DNA of 64,000 bases from the NCBI GenBank assembly GCA_030123625.1, contig CP126121.1, positions 639,001 to 703,000 on the forward strand. Reading direction: 5' to 3'. A program made the translations under genes and the position numbers. The notes beneath the pieces are model-generated. The model was not told the DNA's origin. It made no database searches and saw only the letters and a list, made by a program, of their open reading frames with translations. The DNA comes from Nitrospira sp. Its GTDB lineage: Bacteria > Nitrospirota > Nitrospiria > Nitrospirales > Nitrospiraceae. Shown here one piece after another: positions 1 through 9,618 of the stretch; positions within the stretch are counted from its first letter, which is position 1; each line of letters starts with the position of its first letter.

Positions 1-6
1 TTATCC

Positions 7-1974
7 TCAACCAACAAGACCGAGATGTTGTCCGGCACCGTTCTGTTCATGAACGCTCTCCAGCGTGAAATAAAATGTCGCGCCTTCGTCCAGTTTTCCA
101 TCGGCCCACACCCGGCCCCCGTGGCGATGGACGATCCGATGCACAAGAGCCAGCCCCACCCCGGTCCCCTCGAAGTCCTCCGCTCGATGCAGCCGCTGAA
201 ATACTCCGAATAGTTTGCCCACATATTGTTGATCGAATCCCACTCCATTGTCTCGAATCCAATAAACCACGCTGCTCGGCTGCTGCTCATCCCGGTGCCA
301 TCCGATCTCGATCCGGGCAACTTGGCGTGGGCGGGAGTATTTCCAGGCATTGGAGAGGAGGTTGACCCATACCTGCTTGACCAGGCGGCGATCGGCCAGG
401 CATTTGGGCAGATCATCGACAATCAATTCCACGGATCGATCCGGATCCTGTCGCCGTAGTTCGACCCACGTTTCGAGAATAACCCGCCGGATATCCACCG
501 CCTGCCGATCGAGCACCGATCGGGACAGGCGTGAAAACTCCAGCAGGTCGTCGATCAGCTCGCCCATGCGCCCGGCGCTTTTTTGGATGACGTTCAGACA
601 TCGCTGCGCCTCCTGAGGCAAGGATGGGCCGAAGTCCTCGACCAACATCTTGGCGAATCCGTTGATTGATCGTAACGGCGCGCGCAGGTCATGCGACACG
701 GAGTAACTGAACGCTTCCAGCTCCTTGTTGGCCTCCCGTAGCGCGCGCTCGGCCGATTTCCGTTCCGTGATATCACGGGCGATGGAGGAGATGCCGAGAA
801 TCGTCCCGGCGGCGTCCATAATCGGCGAGATCGTCAAGGACACGTCTATCGCGCGCCCGTTTTTATGACGTCGCACGGTTTCCCGTTGTTCGACGCGCTC
901 GCCCGATCGAATACGGTCGAGAATTTGCGCTTCCTCCTCCACACGATCGGGAAACAGCAGGCGAGTCACCGGTTGCCCGATGATTTCTTTCGCCTGGTAC
1001 CCGAACAGCCGTTCGGCGCCGCTGTTCCATGTCGTAATGATCCCATCCAGCGTTTTGCTGAGGATGGCATCGGTCGAAGACATGACGATGGCGGCGAGCC
1101 GAGCCGTGGCTTTTTCAGCTCGCTTTCGTTCCGTCACATCGCGAATGACGACGGCGTGAGACCCTGCTTGCTCATCCCGGAGCGCGGTGATCGTGATATT
1201 CGCGATGAACCGCGTGCCGCTTTTTTTCATCATCTGCCGATCCATATCGGTTCGCGCCGCCAGTCCCGCCGCCGCCTCAGTCGCCTGTTGCAAGTCGTTC
1301 TCAGGCCGGCATAATTCGACATCGCCCGGAGCATACAAGCGCGTGTAGGGTTGGCCGAGGATCTCTTCGCCGCGATAACCCGTCAGACGCTCCGCTCCAA
1401 TGTTCCAGGTGGCCACTTTGCCGTCCGCGTCCACCAAGAAAATCGCGTAATCTTCAATCCCCTCGACCAACTGTCGGAATCGCTCCTCGCTCTGCCGCCT
1501 GGCCTGTTGCTGGGCCCATTCTCGAAGTCGAAACAATTCGACGAACGCGTCCACTTTGTGCCGGAGAATGTCGGGCTGGACCGGCTTGACTAAATAATCC
1601 ACGGCCCCGCTCGAAAGCCCTCGCACGACGTGTGCATCCATCGTGTCGACGCCCGACAGGAAAATGATGGGAGTGAAGCGGGAACGGTCCCGTTTCCGAA
1701 TCAATGCGGCCAATTCGAAACCATCCATCTGCGGCATCCGGACGTCGAGAACAATGACCGCGCAATCATGGCGCAACAGATGCCGCAACGCGTCCTGACC
1801 CGTTTGCGCGGTCAGGACCGTGCGGCCGGGACCTTCGAGGAGAGACGCCATGGCGAGGAGAATGCCGGGGTCGTCATCGACGAGCAGAATAGGCGCGGGA
1901 ATTTCGTTCAGCGCGGAGTCGTCCCCGGTGGACGCGGGCATTTTCCTGGACCAATTCATCGACGCCTCGGACAT
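7..1974 (-). CDS. Hybrid histidine kinase: receiver, PAS, PAS, HisKA, HATPase
   Basis: This is a soluble 655-residue sensor kinase with no membrane segment. An N-terminal receiver (about residues 28-145) has phospho-acceptor Asp77 in VIVLDVRMP. Two PAS domains follow (about 165-285 and 290-410). The dimerisation and phosphotransfer domain has the H-box SVSHDLRAPL with His428. The ATPase domain has DNGVGFD and GTGVGLAL. The protein should autophosphorylate and exchange phosphate with its own or a partner receiver. It starts five bases after the stop of the 2006-residue kinase upstream, with GAGG about 13 bases before the ATG, so the two are probably translated from one message. A receiver at the N-terminus usually means the kinase itself is tuned by an upstream kinase, and the neighbour is the obvious candidate. 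No DNA-binding domain is present. The signal sensed by the PAS domains is unknown. Confidence 0.93.
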   Translation of the reverse strand: MSEASMNWSRKMPASTGDDSALNEIPAPILLVDDDPGILLAMASLLEGPGRTVLTAQTGQDALRHLLRHDCAVIVLDVRMPQMDGFELAALIRKRDRSRFTPIIFLSGVDTMDAHVVRGLSSGAVDYLVKPVQPDILRHKVDAFVELFRLREWAQQQARRQSEERFRQLVEGIEDYAIFLVDADGKVATWNIGAERLTGYRGEEILGQPYTRLYAPGDVELCRPENDLQQATEAAAGLAARTDMDRQMMKKSGTRFIANITITALRDEQAGSHAVVIRDVTERKRAEKATARLAAIVMSSTDAILSKTLDGIITTWNSGAERLFGYQAKEIIGQPVTRLLFPDRVEEEAQILDRIRSGERVEQRETVRRHKNGRAIDVSLTISPIMDAAGTILGISSIARDITERKSAERALREANKELEAFSYSVSHDLRAPLRSINGFAKMLVEDFGPSLPQEAQRCLNVIQKSAGRMGELIDDLLEFSRLSRSVLDRQAVDIRRVILETWVELRRQDPDRSVELIVDDLPKCLADRRLVKQVWVNLLSNAWKYSRPRQVARIEIGWHRDEQQPSSVVYWIRDNGVGFDQQYVGKLFGVFQRLHRAEDFEGTGVGLALVHRIVHRHGGRVWADGKLDEGATFYFTLESVHEQNGAGQHLGLVG

Positions 1975-1979
1975 GATCG

Positions 1980-4900
1980 TCAGATCCTCGCTTTTTTCTT
2001 ACCGAAGAGCCAGATGCGCATGAGGGCGAGCAGCTCTTCCGTATTCACCGGTTTGGCGATGTAATCGGACGCTCCCGCCTGCAGGCACCGCTCCCGATCT
2101 CCCTTCATGGCCTTGGCCGTCAATGCCAAAATCGGGAGCAACTGATGCGCCGGGTTGCTGCGAATGCGGCGGATCGTCTCATATCCGTCCATTTCCGGCA
2201 TCATGATATCCATGAGAACCATATCGAGGTCCGGATCCGACTCGACCAGTTCGATCGCTTCCCGGCCTGTTTCGCAACTCGTGACGGCCATGCCGTGCAG
2301 CTCGAGCAAGCTCGTGAGCGCGAAGATGTTGCGGACATCGTCGTCCACGACCAAGATTTTCTTCGCGATGAGCGAGTCGTCGCTCTGCCGTACCCGTTGA
2401 AGCATCGCCCTCTTCTCCGGCGCCAATTGTGCCGTGAGGAGATGGAGGAAGAGCGTCGCTTCGTCCAGCAACCGTTCCGGAGACTGCACGCCTTTGAGCA
2501 CGATGCTTTGGGACAAGTCCCGAAGCCGCAGTTCCTCTTCGCCGGTCAATTCCTTTCCGGTGAACACGATGACCGGCACATCCCGCAGCGAGGATTCTTG
2601 GCGGATGCGCTCCAGGATGTCGAATCCCGACATATCCGGCAGCCGCAAATCGAGCACAACCGTGTCGAACGGTCGGCTCGTCAGCGCGCGCCAAGCCTGT
2701 GCGCCGTCCGCGGCCGTCTCGATATCCACCTCGTCATGTCCGAGGAGCAGCGACAAACTGTGGCGTTCGATCTCATTGTCCTCCACGAGCAACAACCGCT
2801 TGCGGCGCGGTTGCGTAAAGGCGACCAATCGATCGAAGGCCTTTCCCAATTCTTGCGTCGTCGACGGTTTCAAAATATAGGCATAGGCCCCATGGCCTAA
2901 TCCGTGTATCCGCTCTTCCTCGACGGTCAGGATCTGAACCGGGATGTGACGTGTCTCCGGCTCCTGCTTCAGGTGGCTCAACACCGTCCAACCCAACATG
3001 TCGGGAAGAAAGATATCGAGCGTAATGGCCACAGGGTTATATTGACGGGCCAATGGCAGCGCCGAGCGACCGTGCGCGGTCACGATCCCCTTGAAGCCTT
3101 TCTCGCGGACCAAACCCAGCAGCACTCTCGCGAAGTGGGGATCGTCTTCCACGATCAGAATGGTCGGTTCGCCGGGGACCAACGTGTCACGGTCATCGGG
3201 GATGTCGTCGAATCGCTCGGCCTGTTGGACCAGCACTTGTTGGACCAGCGACGAAGCCTGCCGGCTCAAGCGGGCCTCTTCGCGAAGGGAACCGACGGCG
3301 TCTCCCATGTATGTTTCAGGGAGATACAGCGTGAACGTGCTCCCTTCGCCCGGCACGCTGTTGAGCCGGATTTCCCCTCCCAGCAGCATGGCCAATTCCC
3401 GGCTGATGGCGAGGCCCAGACCGGTGCCTCCGTACCGCCGGCTGGTGCCGGCTTCGGCTTGTTGAAACGCCTCGAAGATGATCTTTTGTTTTTCTTGCGG
3501 GATGCCGATGCCGGTGTCTTGCACCTCGAACGCAATCACGGAGGGGACGCCGGTGAGAATCTGATGATCCACACTCCACCCGGCGATCGCCCGCCTGATG
3601 CGGAAGGTCACGTGTCCGTGCGACGTGAACTTGAAGGCATTGGACAACAAATTCTTCAACACCTGCTGCAGCCGCTTGAAATCGGTGACCATGTTCCGGG
3701 GAAGCGTCGCGTCGATCTCCACGCGGAACGCCACATGCCGCGACTCGGCCACATGCCGAAAGCCGCGCTCCGCCGCTTCGCGAATCCTCGCGAACAACAC
3801 CTGTTCGGGCTCCACCGTGACGGTGCCCGATTCAATCTTGGAGAGATCGAGAATATCGCTGATCAAATTGAGCAAATCCGCGCCGGCGGCATGGATATTC
3901 TTGGAAAATTCCACCTGCTTCGCGGTGAGATTGCGTTCAGGGTTGTCGCCGAGCTGCTGCGCGAGAATGAGGATGCTGTTGAGCGGTGTTCTCAACTCAT
4001 GCGACATGTTGGCGAGGAACTCCGACTTATACTTGGAGGCGAGGGCGAGCTCACCGGCTTTTTCCTCCAAGGCAAATCTGGCTTGCTCGATCTCGCGATT
4101 CTTCCGTTCGACTTCGGCGTTCTGCTCCGCCAACTGTTGCGCTTTGTTGGCCAATTCTTCGTTGGTTTGCTGAAGCTCCCGCTGCTGCGTTTGCAGTTCG
4201 CCCGCCAATTTTTGGGATTGTTGCAGCAATCCCTCGGTTTTCATCGTCGCTTCGATCGTATTCACGACGACCCCGATGGTTTCGGTCAATTGCCCGATCA
4301 GCGCCAACTGTGCCGGCGTAAATTCCGACAGGGAGGCCAATTCGATGACCGCTTTGGTCTGTCCTTCGAACAGCACGGGCAACACGACCAGCGTCCTCGG
4401 GGCGGCATTTCCCAGACCGGATCGGATGGTCACGTAGTGTGAGGGAATGTCGGTCAGCAGCAGCCGGCGTTTTTCCAACGCACACTGGCCCACCAAGCCG
4501 TTTCCGAGAGGAATATCGCACACCGTGTCCAGCGGTTCACCGGACGCATAGCTCGCCAACGGTTTGAGCGCCGACGTACCGTTCATCGTTTCCATTTGAT
4601 ACACGACACCGTACTGGGCGTTCACGAGCTGCGTCAACTCCGACAACAACATCTGTCCCACGGTGACCAAGTCCCGCTGGCCTTGCATCATGCGGGTGAA
4701 CTTGGCCAAATTGGTTTTCAGCCAATCCTGCTCCGTATTCTGATCGGTGGTGGCGCGAAGGGTTCGAATCATCGCATTGATATTGTCCTTCAATTCGGCC
4801 ACTTCCCCGCGTGCCTGCACCTGGATGGAGCGGGTCAAGTCTCCCTGGGTCACGGCGGTGGCGACTTCCGCGATGGCGCGGACCTGAGTCGTCAGATTGG

Positions 4901-7900
4901 CGGCTAGAAGGTTGACGCTTTCCGTGAGATCTTTCCAGGTTCCCGCCACGCCGGGAACGGCCGCTTGACCCCCCAACTTGCCTTCCGTGCCCACTTCGCG
5001 CGCCACCCGGGTGACTTCGGAGGCGAAGCCGCCGAGTTGATCGACCATGAGATTGATGACGTCTTTAATCTGTAAAATCTCTCCGCGCACATCGACCGTC
5101 ACTTTACGGGTCAAATCGCCGTTTGCGATCGCCGTCGCGACTTTAGACATGTCCCGCAGCTGCACGGTCAGGTTACTGGCCATCGCATTGACGTTGTCGG
5201 TCAGATCCTTCCAGGTGCCGGCGACACCCGGCACGACCGCCTGGCCGCCCAACTTGCCTTCCGTCCCCACTTCCCGGGCGACTCGAGTGACTTCCGCTCC
5301 GAAGCTCCGCAACTGATCCACCATCGTGTTGATGGCCTCTTTCAACTGTAGTATCTCGCCGCGAACATCAGCGGTGATCTTTTTGGATAAATCGCCGCTG
5401 GCCACGGCGAAGGTGACGTCGGCGATATTCCGCACTTGGCCGGTCAAATTGCTGGCCATGGAATTGACGCTGTCGGTCAGGTCCTTCCAGGTGCCGGCCA
5501 CACCCGGAACGGCCGCTTGACCGCCCAGCTTGCCTTCTGTTCCCACTTCCCGCGCCACCCGGGTGACTTCCGCCGCGAAGGCATTCAATTGATCCACCAT
5601 CGTGTTGATGGTGTCCTTCAACTGTAATATCTCGCCGCGGACATCCACCGTGATCTTCTTCGAGAGATCGCCGTTCGCCACCGCAGTCGTGACCTCGGCG
5701 ATGTTCCGCACTTGGCCGGTCAGATTGCTGGCCATGGAATTGACGCTGTCGGTCAGATCCTTCCACACACCGCTCACGTCGCCGACTTGCGCCTGCCCGC
5801 CCAGCTTGCCTTCCGTCCCGACTTCCCGCGCCACCCGCGTGACTTCGGCGGCGAAACTGCGGAGCTGATCCACCATCGTGTTGATCGCTTCTTTCAATTG
5901 AAGAATTTCGCCATGGACGTCGACCGTAATTTTTTTCGACAGGTCGCCGTTCGCCACGGCGATCGTCACGTCCGCGATGTTTCTCACCTGCCCGGTGAGA
6001 TTGCCGGCCATCAAATTGACGCTTTCGGTCAAATCCTTCCAGACACCGCTCACGTCGCGAACCTGCGCCTGCCCCCCCAGCTTGCCCTCCGTGCCGACTT
6101 CCCGAGCCACTCGCGTCACTTCCGCTCCAAAGCTTCGCAACTGGTCCACCATCGTATTGATCGCTTCTTTGAGCTGGAGAATCTCTCCGCGCACATCGGC
6201 AGTGATCTTCTTCGACAAGTCGCCGTTCGCCACGGCGGTGGTCACCTCCGCGATGTTCCGCACTTGATTGGTCAGATTGCTGGCCATAGAATTCACGCTG
6301 TCGGTCAGATCCTTCCACGTGCCGGCGACATCCGGCACGACCGCCTGGCCGCCCAACTTGCCCTCCGTCCCGACTTCACGTGCCACCCGCGTGACTTCGG
6401 CGGCGAAACTGCGCAATTGATCCACCATCGTGTTGATGGTGTCCTTGAGTTGAAGAATCTCCCCGCGTACGTCGGCGGTGATTTTCTTCGACAGGTCGCC
6501 GTTCGCGACCGCCGTGGTGACTTCGGCGATGTTCCGCACTTGGCCGGTCAGATTGCTGGCCATGGAATTCACGCTGTCGGTCAGGTCCTTCCACGTGCCG
6601 GCCACACCCGGCACGACTGCCTGGCCGCCCAACTTGCCCTCCGTCCCGACTTCACGCGCCACCCGCGTGACTTCCGACGCGAAGCTCCGCAACTGGTCCA
6701 CCATCGTGTTGATCGCTTCTTTGAGTTGAAGAATCTCCCCGCGCACGTCGGCGGTGATCTTCTTCGAGAGGTCGCCGCTGGCCACCGCCGTGGTGACTTC
6801 GGCGATGTTCCGCACTTGGCCGGTCAGATTGCTGGCCATGGAATTGACGCTGTCGGTCAGGTCCTTCCACACACCGCTCACGTCGCCGACTTGCGCCTGC
6901 CCGCCCAGCTTGCCCTCCGTCCCGACTTCCCGCGCCACTCGCGTGACTTCCGCGGCGAAACTGCGCAATTGGTCCACCATCGTGTTGATGGTGTCCTTGA
7001 GTTGGAGAATCTCCCCGCGTACGTCGGCGGTAATTTTCTTCGACAGATCGCCGTTCGCCACCGCAATCGTCACGTCCGCGATGTTCCGCACTTGGCCGGT
7101 TAGATTGCTGGCCATGGAATTCACACTGTCGGTCAAATCCTTCCATGTCCCGGCGACACCCGGTACGACCGCCTGCCCGCCCAGTTTGCCTTCCGTCCCC
7201 ACTTCACGGGCGACCCGCGTCACTTCCGCGCCGAAGCTTCGCAGCTGGTCCACCATCGTGTTGATCGCTTCTTTGAGCTGAAGAATCTCCCCGCGCACGT
7301 CGGCGGTAATCTTTTTCGACAGATCGCCGTTGGCGACCGCAATCGTGACGTCCGCGATGTTCCGCACTTGATTGGTGAGATTGCTCGCCATGGAGTTGAC
7401 GTTTTCAGTCAGGTCCTTCCACGTGCCGGCGACACCCGGCACAACCGCCTGGCCGCCCAACTTGCCTTCCGTCCCCACCTCACGCGCGACCCGAGTCACT
7501 TCTGCGGCAAAGGCATCGAGCTGACGGACCATTTCATTGACTGTTCTGGCGGTCTTGAGAAATTCACCTTTGAGATGATGATCGCCCGTCTCGAGCGCGA
7601 CGGTTTGCGTCAGATCCCCCTTTGCCACTCCGCCGATCACACGGGCCATGTCGTTCATGGGACGAACGAGATCATTGATGAGTCCGTTGAATGCTTCGAT
7701 TTCCGATTTCCAAGCCCCCGACGCATCCGGGATTGATACCCGCTCGGAAAGGCGTCCCTTCTTGCCCACGGCATGACTGACCTGCTTGATTTCCTCGATG
7801 ATTTTGCCGTTTTGCTCGATAATTGAGTTCAATTCGTCGGCGATCTTGCCGCCGATTCCCGTCCACTCGACAGGCACCTGCACGGTCAAGTCTCCCCGCC

Positions 7901-8000
7901 TAATCGACTTCAAAACCTGCAGCAACACTCTCGGATCGAGCGTCTCTTCACCGAGGCTGTGATTCACCGATGATCTCGTTTTCACATGCCTTTTAGACAT
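1980..8000 (-). CDS. Giant hybrid histidine kinase with 12 HAMP units, GAF and three receivers
   Basis: The protein has 2006 residues. Two divergent HAMP units (about 28-175) are followed by ten nearly identical 92-residue HAMP units (about 175-1090), each carrying [10 protein letters not shown] and a GDLS or GDLT turn. A GAF-like domain follows at about 1120-1250, then a coiled coil and the H-box [13 protein letters not shown] with His1334. The ATPase domain (DTGIGIP, GTGLGLA) precedes three receivers with predicted phospho-acceptors Asp1662, Asp1784 and Asp1931. There is no signal peptide or transmembrane helix, so this is a cytosolic HAMP array rather than a membrane relay. The design recalls fungal group III (Nik1/Os-1) kinases, which have five or six such repeats and respond to osmotic stress. 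Twelve is unusually many. The start ATG has only a weak upstream purine stretch. Two CTAGGG palindromes lie 66 and 126 bp upstream. The 655-residue kinase follows directly. Confidence 0.95.
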   Translation of the reverse strand: MSKRHVKTRSSVNHSLGEETLDPRVLLQVLKSIRRGDLTVQVPVEWTGIGGKIADELNSIIEQNGKIIEEIKQVSHAVGKKGRLSERVSIPDASGAWKSEIEAFNGLINDLVRPMNDMARVIGGVAKGDLTQTVALETGDHHLKGEFLKTARTVNEMVRQLDAFAAEVTRVAREVGTEGKLGGQAVVPGVAGTWKDLTENVNSMASNLTNQVRNIADVTIAVANGDLSKKITADVRGEILQLKEAINTMVDQLRSFGAEVTRVAREVGTEGKLGGQAVVPGVAGTWKDLTDSVNSMASNLTGQVRNIADVTIAVANGDLSKKITADVRGEILQLKDTINTMVDQLRSFAAEVTRVAREVGTEGKLGGQAQVGDVSGVWKDLTDSVNSMASNLTGQVRNIAEVTTAVASGDLSKKITADVRGEILQLKEAINTMVDQLRSFASEVTRVAREVGTEGKLGGQAVVPGVAGTWKDLTDSVNSMASNLTGQVRNIAEVTTAVANGDLSKKITADVRGEILQLKDTINTMVDQLRSFAAEVTRVAREVGTEGKLGGQAVVPDVAGTWKDLTDSVNSMASNLTNQVRNIAEVTTAVANGDLSKKITADVRGEILQLKEAINTMVDQLRSFGAEVTRVAREVGTEGKLGGQAQVRDVSGVWKDLTESVNLMAGNLTGQVRNIADVTIAVANGDLSKKITVDVHGEILQLKEAINTMVDQLRSFAAEVTRVAREVGTEGKLGGQAQVGDVSGVWKDLTDSVNSMASNLTGQVRNIAEVTTAVANGDLSKKITVDVRGEILQLKDTINTMVDQLNAFAAEVTRVAREVGTEGKLGGQAAVPGVAGTWKDLTDSVNSMASNLTGQVRNIADVTFAVASGDLSKKITADVRGEILQLKEAINTMVDQLRSFGAEVTRVAREVGTEGKLGGQAVVPGVAGTWKDLTDNVNAMASNLTVQLRDMSKVATAIANGDLTRKVTVDVRGEILQIKDVINLMVDQLGGFASEVTRVAREVGTEGKLGGQAAVPGVAGTWKDLTESVNLLAANLTTQVRAIAEVATAVTQGDLTRSIQVQARGEVAELKDNINAMIRTLRATTDQNTEQDWLKTNLAKFTRMMQGQRDLVTVGQMLLSELTQLVNAQYGVVYQMETMNGTSALKPLASYASGEPLDTVCDIPLGNGLVGQCALEKRRLLLTDIPSHYVTIRSGLGNAAPRTLVVLPVLFEGQTKAVIELASLSEFTPAQLALIGQLTETIGVVVNTIEATMKTEGLLQQSQKLAGELQTQQRELQQTNEELANKAQQLAEQNAEVERKNREIEQARFALEEKAGELALASKYKSEFLANMSHELRTPLNSILILAQQLGDNPERNLTAKQVEFSKNIHAAGADLLNLISDILDLSKIESGTVTVEPEQVLFARIREAAERGFRHVAESRHVAFRVEIDATLPRNMVTDFKRLQQVLKNLLSNAFKFTSHGHVTFRIRRAIAGWSVDHQILTGVPSVIAFEVQDTGIGIPQEKQKIIFEAFQQAEAGTSRRYGGTGLGLAISRELAMLLGGEIRLNSVPGEGSTFTLYLPETYMGDAVGSLREEARLSRQASSLVQQVLVQQAERFDDIPDDRDTLVPGEPTILIVEDDPHFARVLLGLVREKGFKGIVTAHGRSALPLARQYNPVAITLDIFLPDMLGWTVLSHLKQEPETRHIPVQILTVEEERIHGLGHGAYAYILKPSTTQELGKAFDRLVAFTQPRRKRLLLVEDNEIERHSLSLLLGHDEVDIETAADGAQAWRALTSRPFDTVVLDLRLPDMSGFDILERIRQESSLRDVPVIVFTGKELTGEEELRLRDLSQSIVLKGVQSPERLLDEATLFLHLLTAQLAPEKRAMLQRVRQSDDSLIAKKILVVDDDVRNIFALTSLLELHGMAVTSCETGREAIELVESDPDLDMVLMDIMMPEMDGYETIRRIRSNPAHQLLPILALTAKAMKGDRERCLQAGASDYIAKPVNTEELLALMRIWLFGKKKARI
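4790..7560 (-). repeat. Tandem 276-bp repeats encoding HAMP units
   Basis: Ten units with an exact period of 276 bp (92 codons) lie inside the giant kinase gene. For example, the word for GTEGKL recurs at about 4980, 5256, 5532, 5808, 6084, 6360, 6636, 6912, 7188 and 7464. Units are nearly identical at DNA level. They come in a few sub-types, with linkers [18 protein letters not shown] or QVGDVSGVW. That mixture is what recombination or gene-conversion shuffling would leave. Confidence 0.95.
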
Positions 8001-8065
8001 AGCTACGAACCCATTTCCGCCTTATTCAGCATCTGCCTTGTAGTGAAATGAACGACAAAACAGAA

Positions 8066-8081
8066 CTAGGGCCGTCCCTAG
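8066..8081. promoter_or_regulatory. CTAGGG palindrome, site 1
   Basis: CTAGGG, a four-base spacer and CCCTAG form a perfect 16-bp inverted repeat, 66-81 bp upstream of the giant kinase start. This is the best-conserved member of the motif family described in the findings. A dimeric regulator operator is inferred. Confidence 0.5.
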
Positions 8082-8125
8082 GAGACAGTGAAAGATTTTG
8101 ACGGTGGCCCACTATCCATCCACAC

Positions 8126-8141
8126 CTAGGGAGTCTCCCTG
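8126..8141. promoter_or_regulatory. CTAGGG palindrome, site 2
   Basis: CTAGGG, a five-base spacer and CCCTG lie 45 bp beyond site 1. Two sites in front of one gene suggest cooperative binding. The function is inferred. Confidence 0.4.
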
Positions 8142-8250
8142 TAGAAAACGGTCATCGCACAGAGTAGGGTGAACCTAAGAACTCGCAGTGGAAACGTTGT
8201 CACACATAGTGGAAACGCTATGAGAGCAATGTAAAAATTGCAAGTTCGGG

Positions 8251-8285
8251 AAAGCTCCGCTTTCGAAAGAAAGCGGAGCTTTTTT
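8251..8285 (+). terminator. Strong hairpin with GAAA loop and T-run
   Basis: A perfect 14-bp stem (8251-8264 with 8269-8282) closes a GAAA tetraloop and runs into a plus-strand T-run ending at 8285. It is a textbook intrinsic terminator, but no plus-strand gene lies upstream of it. Either a short unannotated plus-strand RNA ends here, or the hairpin insulates the radical SAM gene from read-through. Confidence 0.75.
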
Positions 8286-8373
8286 ACGATCGGCGACGGC
8301 CCCGCGTCGCAGGACTATCGCACTTGCCGTGGTCGATTTGCAATCGGCGGAACACCTCGCCGTCCAGCCACAC

Positions 8374-8416
8374 AACAAAGCCTCCGTTTTCGGAAGAGCG
8401 CGGAGCTCGTTTTTAT
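8374..8416 (+). other. Diverged second copy of the hairpin
   Basis: The sequence resembles the 8251-8285 hairpin base for base over about 37 positions (AAAGC, TCCG, TTTCG, AAGA, GCGGAGCT, T-run), with an imperfect stem. It lies just upstream of the radical SAM gene and is probably a duplicated, partly decayed terminator or attenuator. Confidence 0.45.
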
Positions 8417-8460
8417 GGCATGCAACATTCCACAGGCGATGTAACGAACAATAACATCCC

Positions 8461-9555
8461 ATGGATCTGTCATGCGGGTCGCCGCCGATCATCGAGCCTT
8501 CGAAGCATAACGATTCGTCATTCGAGTCGGATGCCGCCGACGCGCGATCATTACACGCCGCTCCTCCGCTTCCAGCTTTTCTCCAAATCGAGCCGGTCGG
8601 CCAGTGCAATCTCGCCTGCGTAATGTGTCCCGTCCACCAACGGGTCGACGCGCCGACGGACGGCAGACCCGCGCTCATGCCGTTCGAGCGATACACCGCA
8701 CTCCTTGCTCAATTTCCCAACCTGAAAGAATTGCATCTGCAGGGCCTCGGAGAGCCGATGATGCACCCTCGCTTTTTCGATATGGTTGAGACCGCCGCAT
8801 CCAAAGGGATCAAAGTCGGATGCAATTCGAATTGCACGCTGGTGAGCGACGCCCGCGCGGAACGTTGCGTGACCAGCGGACTGCATGAGCTGCACGTGTC
8901 GATCGACGGCGCGACGGCCAGGACGTACGAGCGCATTCGACGCGGCGCCCGGTTCGATCGCGTCATCGCCAATATCCTGAAAGTCCAGCGGGCGCGACGA
9001 AGATACCGGAGCCGTACCCCCGAGTTGATCCTCACCGTGGTCGTCATGCGACAGAACGTGCACGAGCTGCCGGACCTCGTCCGTTTGGCGCACCGTCTCT
9101 CGATCCGTTCGGTCTTCGTTCAGCATTTAGGACATGAACTTGCGGAGCCCTCTCTCCCGGCTGTCTATGCTCCGTTTCGCATGTTCATACAGGAACAATC
9201 GCTCGTGAGTATCGATCGCGATACAGTCAAATCATTGTTCGCAACGGCCCGCGCGGCGGCACAGGAGCTGAATATCACGCTGCGGCTCCCACGCCTGGAA
9301 GAACTGCCCATGCTTCCCGGCTCGGCGCGGCGTTGCGATTGGCCTTGGACCTCCTCCTACATCACCTACCAAGGCTACGCCGTGCCCTGTTGCATCATGG
9401 CCACCCCGGATCGCGCACACTTTGGAAATGTCTACGAGCACGGCGTCAACGACGTGTGGCATGGCGCGGAAGCGGAGGATTTTCGGCGACGCCTCGATTC
9501 CACCGATCCGCCGGATCCTTGCCGATCCTGCTCCGTCTATAAAGGCGTGTTTTGA
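8461..9555 (+). CDS. Radical SAM protein with C-terminal SPASM-like domain
   Basis: The 364-residue protein has the cluster motif CNLACVMC, with Cys49, Cys53 and Cys56 binding the 4Fe-4S cluster that cleaves S-adenosylmethionine. The radical SAM barrel fills about 40-270. The C-terminus carries more cysteines (RRCDWPW, VPCC, DPCRSC) typical of a SPASM or twitch domain with auxiliary iron-sulfur clusters. SPASM enzymes modify peptides or proteins, or act on small molecules. No precursor peptide or partner gene is visible on either side, so the substrate is unknown. No clear ribosome-binding site precedes ATG 8461, and a start further inside the poorly conserved first 35 residues is possible. 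Confidence 0.88.
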   Translation: MDLSCGSPPIIEPSKHNDSSFESDAADARSLHAAPPLPAFLQIEPVGQCNLACVMCPVHQRVDAPTDGRPALMPFERYTALLAQFPNLKELHLQGLGEPMMHPRFFDMVETAASKGIKVGCNSNCTLVSDARAERCVTSGLHELHVSIDGATARTYERIRRGARFDRVIANILKVQRARRRYRSRTPELILTVVVMRQNVHELPDLVRLAHRLSIRSVFVQHLGHELAEPSLPAVYAPFRMFIQEQSLVSIDRDTVKSLFATARAAAQELNITLRLPRLEELPMLPGSARRCDWPWTSSYITYQGYAVPCCIMATPDRAHFGNVYEHGVNDVWHGAEAEDFRRRLDSTDPPDPCRSCSVYKGVF

Positions 9556-9618
9556 AAGATCGAGCAAGGCCGTCAGGACATGGCCGGACTCAGCAGTGAA
9601 AGGCGGGGCGTGAATACG

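Larger units (their letters stand above)
8001..8460. other. 460-bp structured intergenic region
   Basis: This is the divergent region between the giant kinase and the radical SAM gene. It holds two CTAGGG palindromes near the kinase. A direct repeat of AGTGGAAACG (about 8188 and 8210) follows, and then two related GC-rich hairpins with T-runs (8251-8285 and 8374-8416). No coding frame here is convincing. The hairpins could end two short plus-strand transcripts. Confidence 0.6.

Noticed and set aside
2145-7281. Long plus-strand open frames (251, 512 and 463 codons among others) opposite the giant kinase
   Set aside because: They mirror the repeated HAMP and kinase codons, have His/Arg/Gln-rich nonsense composition and no ribosome-binding sites.
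4790-7560. Regularly spaced repeats that could suggest a CRISPR or satellite array
   Set aside because: The 276-bp period is an exact multiple of three inside one reading frame and encodes HAMP units; no short repeat-spacer pattern or cas genes exist.
8286-8420. Possible cyclic-di-GMP or other riboswitch before the radical SAM gene
   Set aside because: A few words resemble the GEMM motif, but the conserved core and paired stems are not complete. The sequence is better explained as a diverged hairpin copy.
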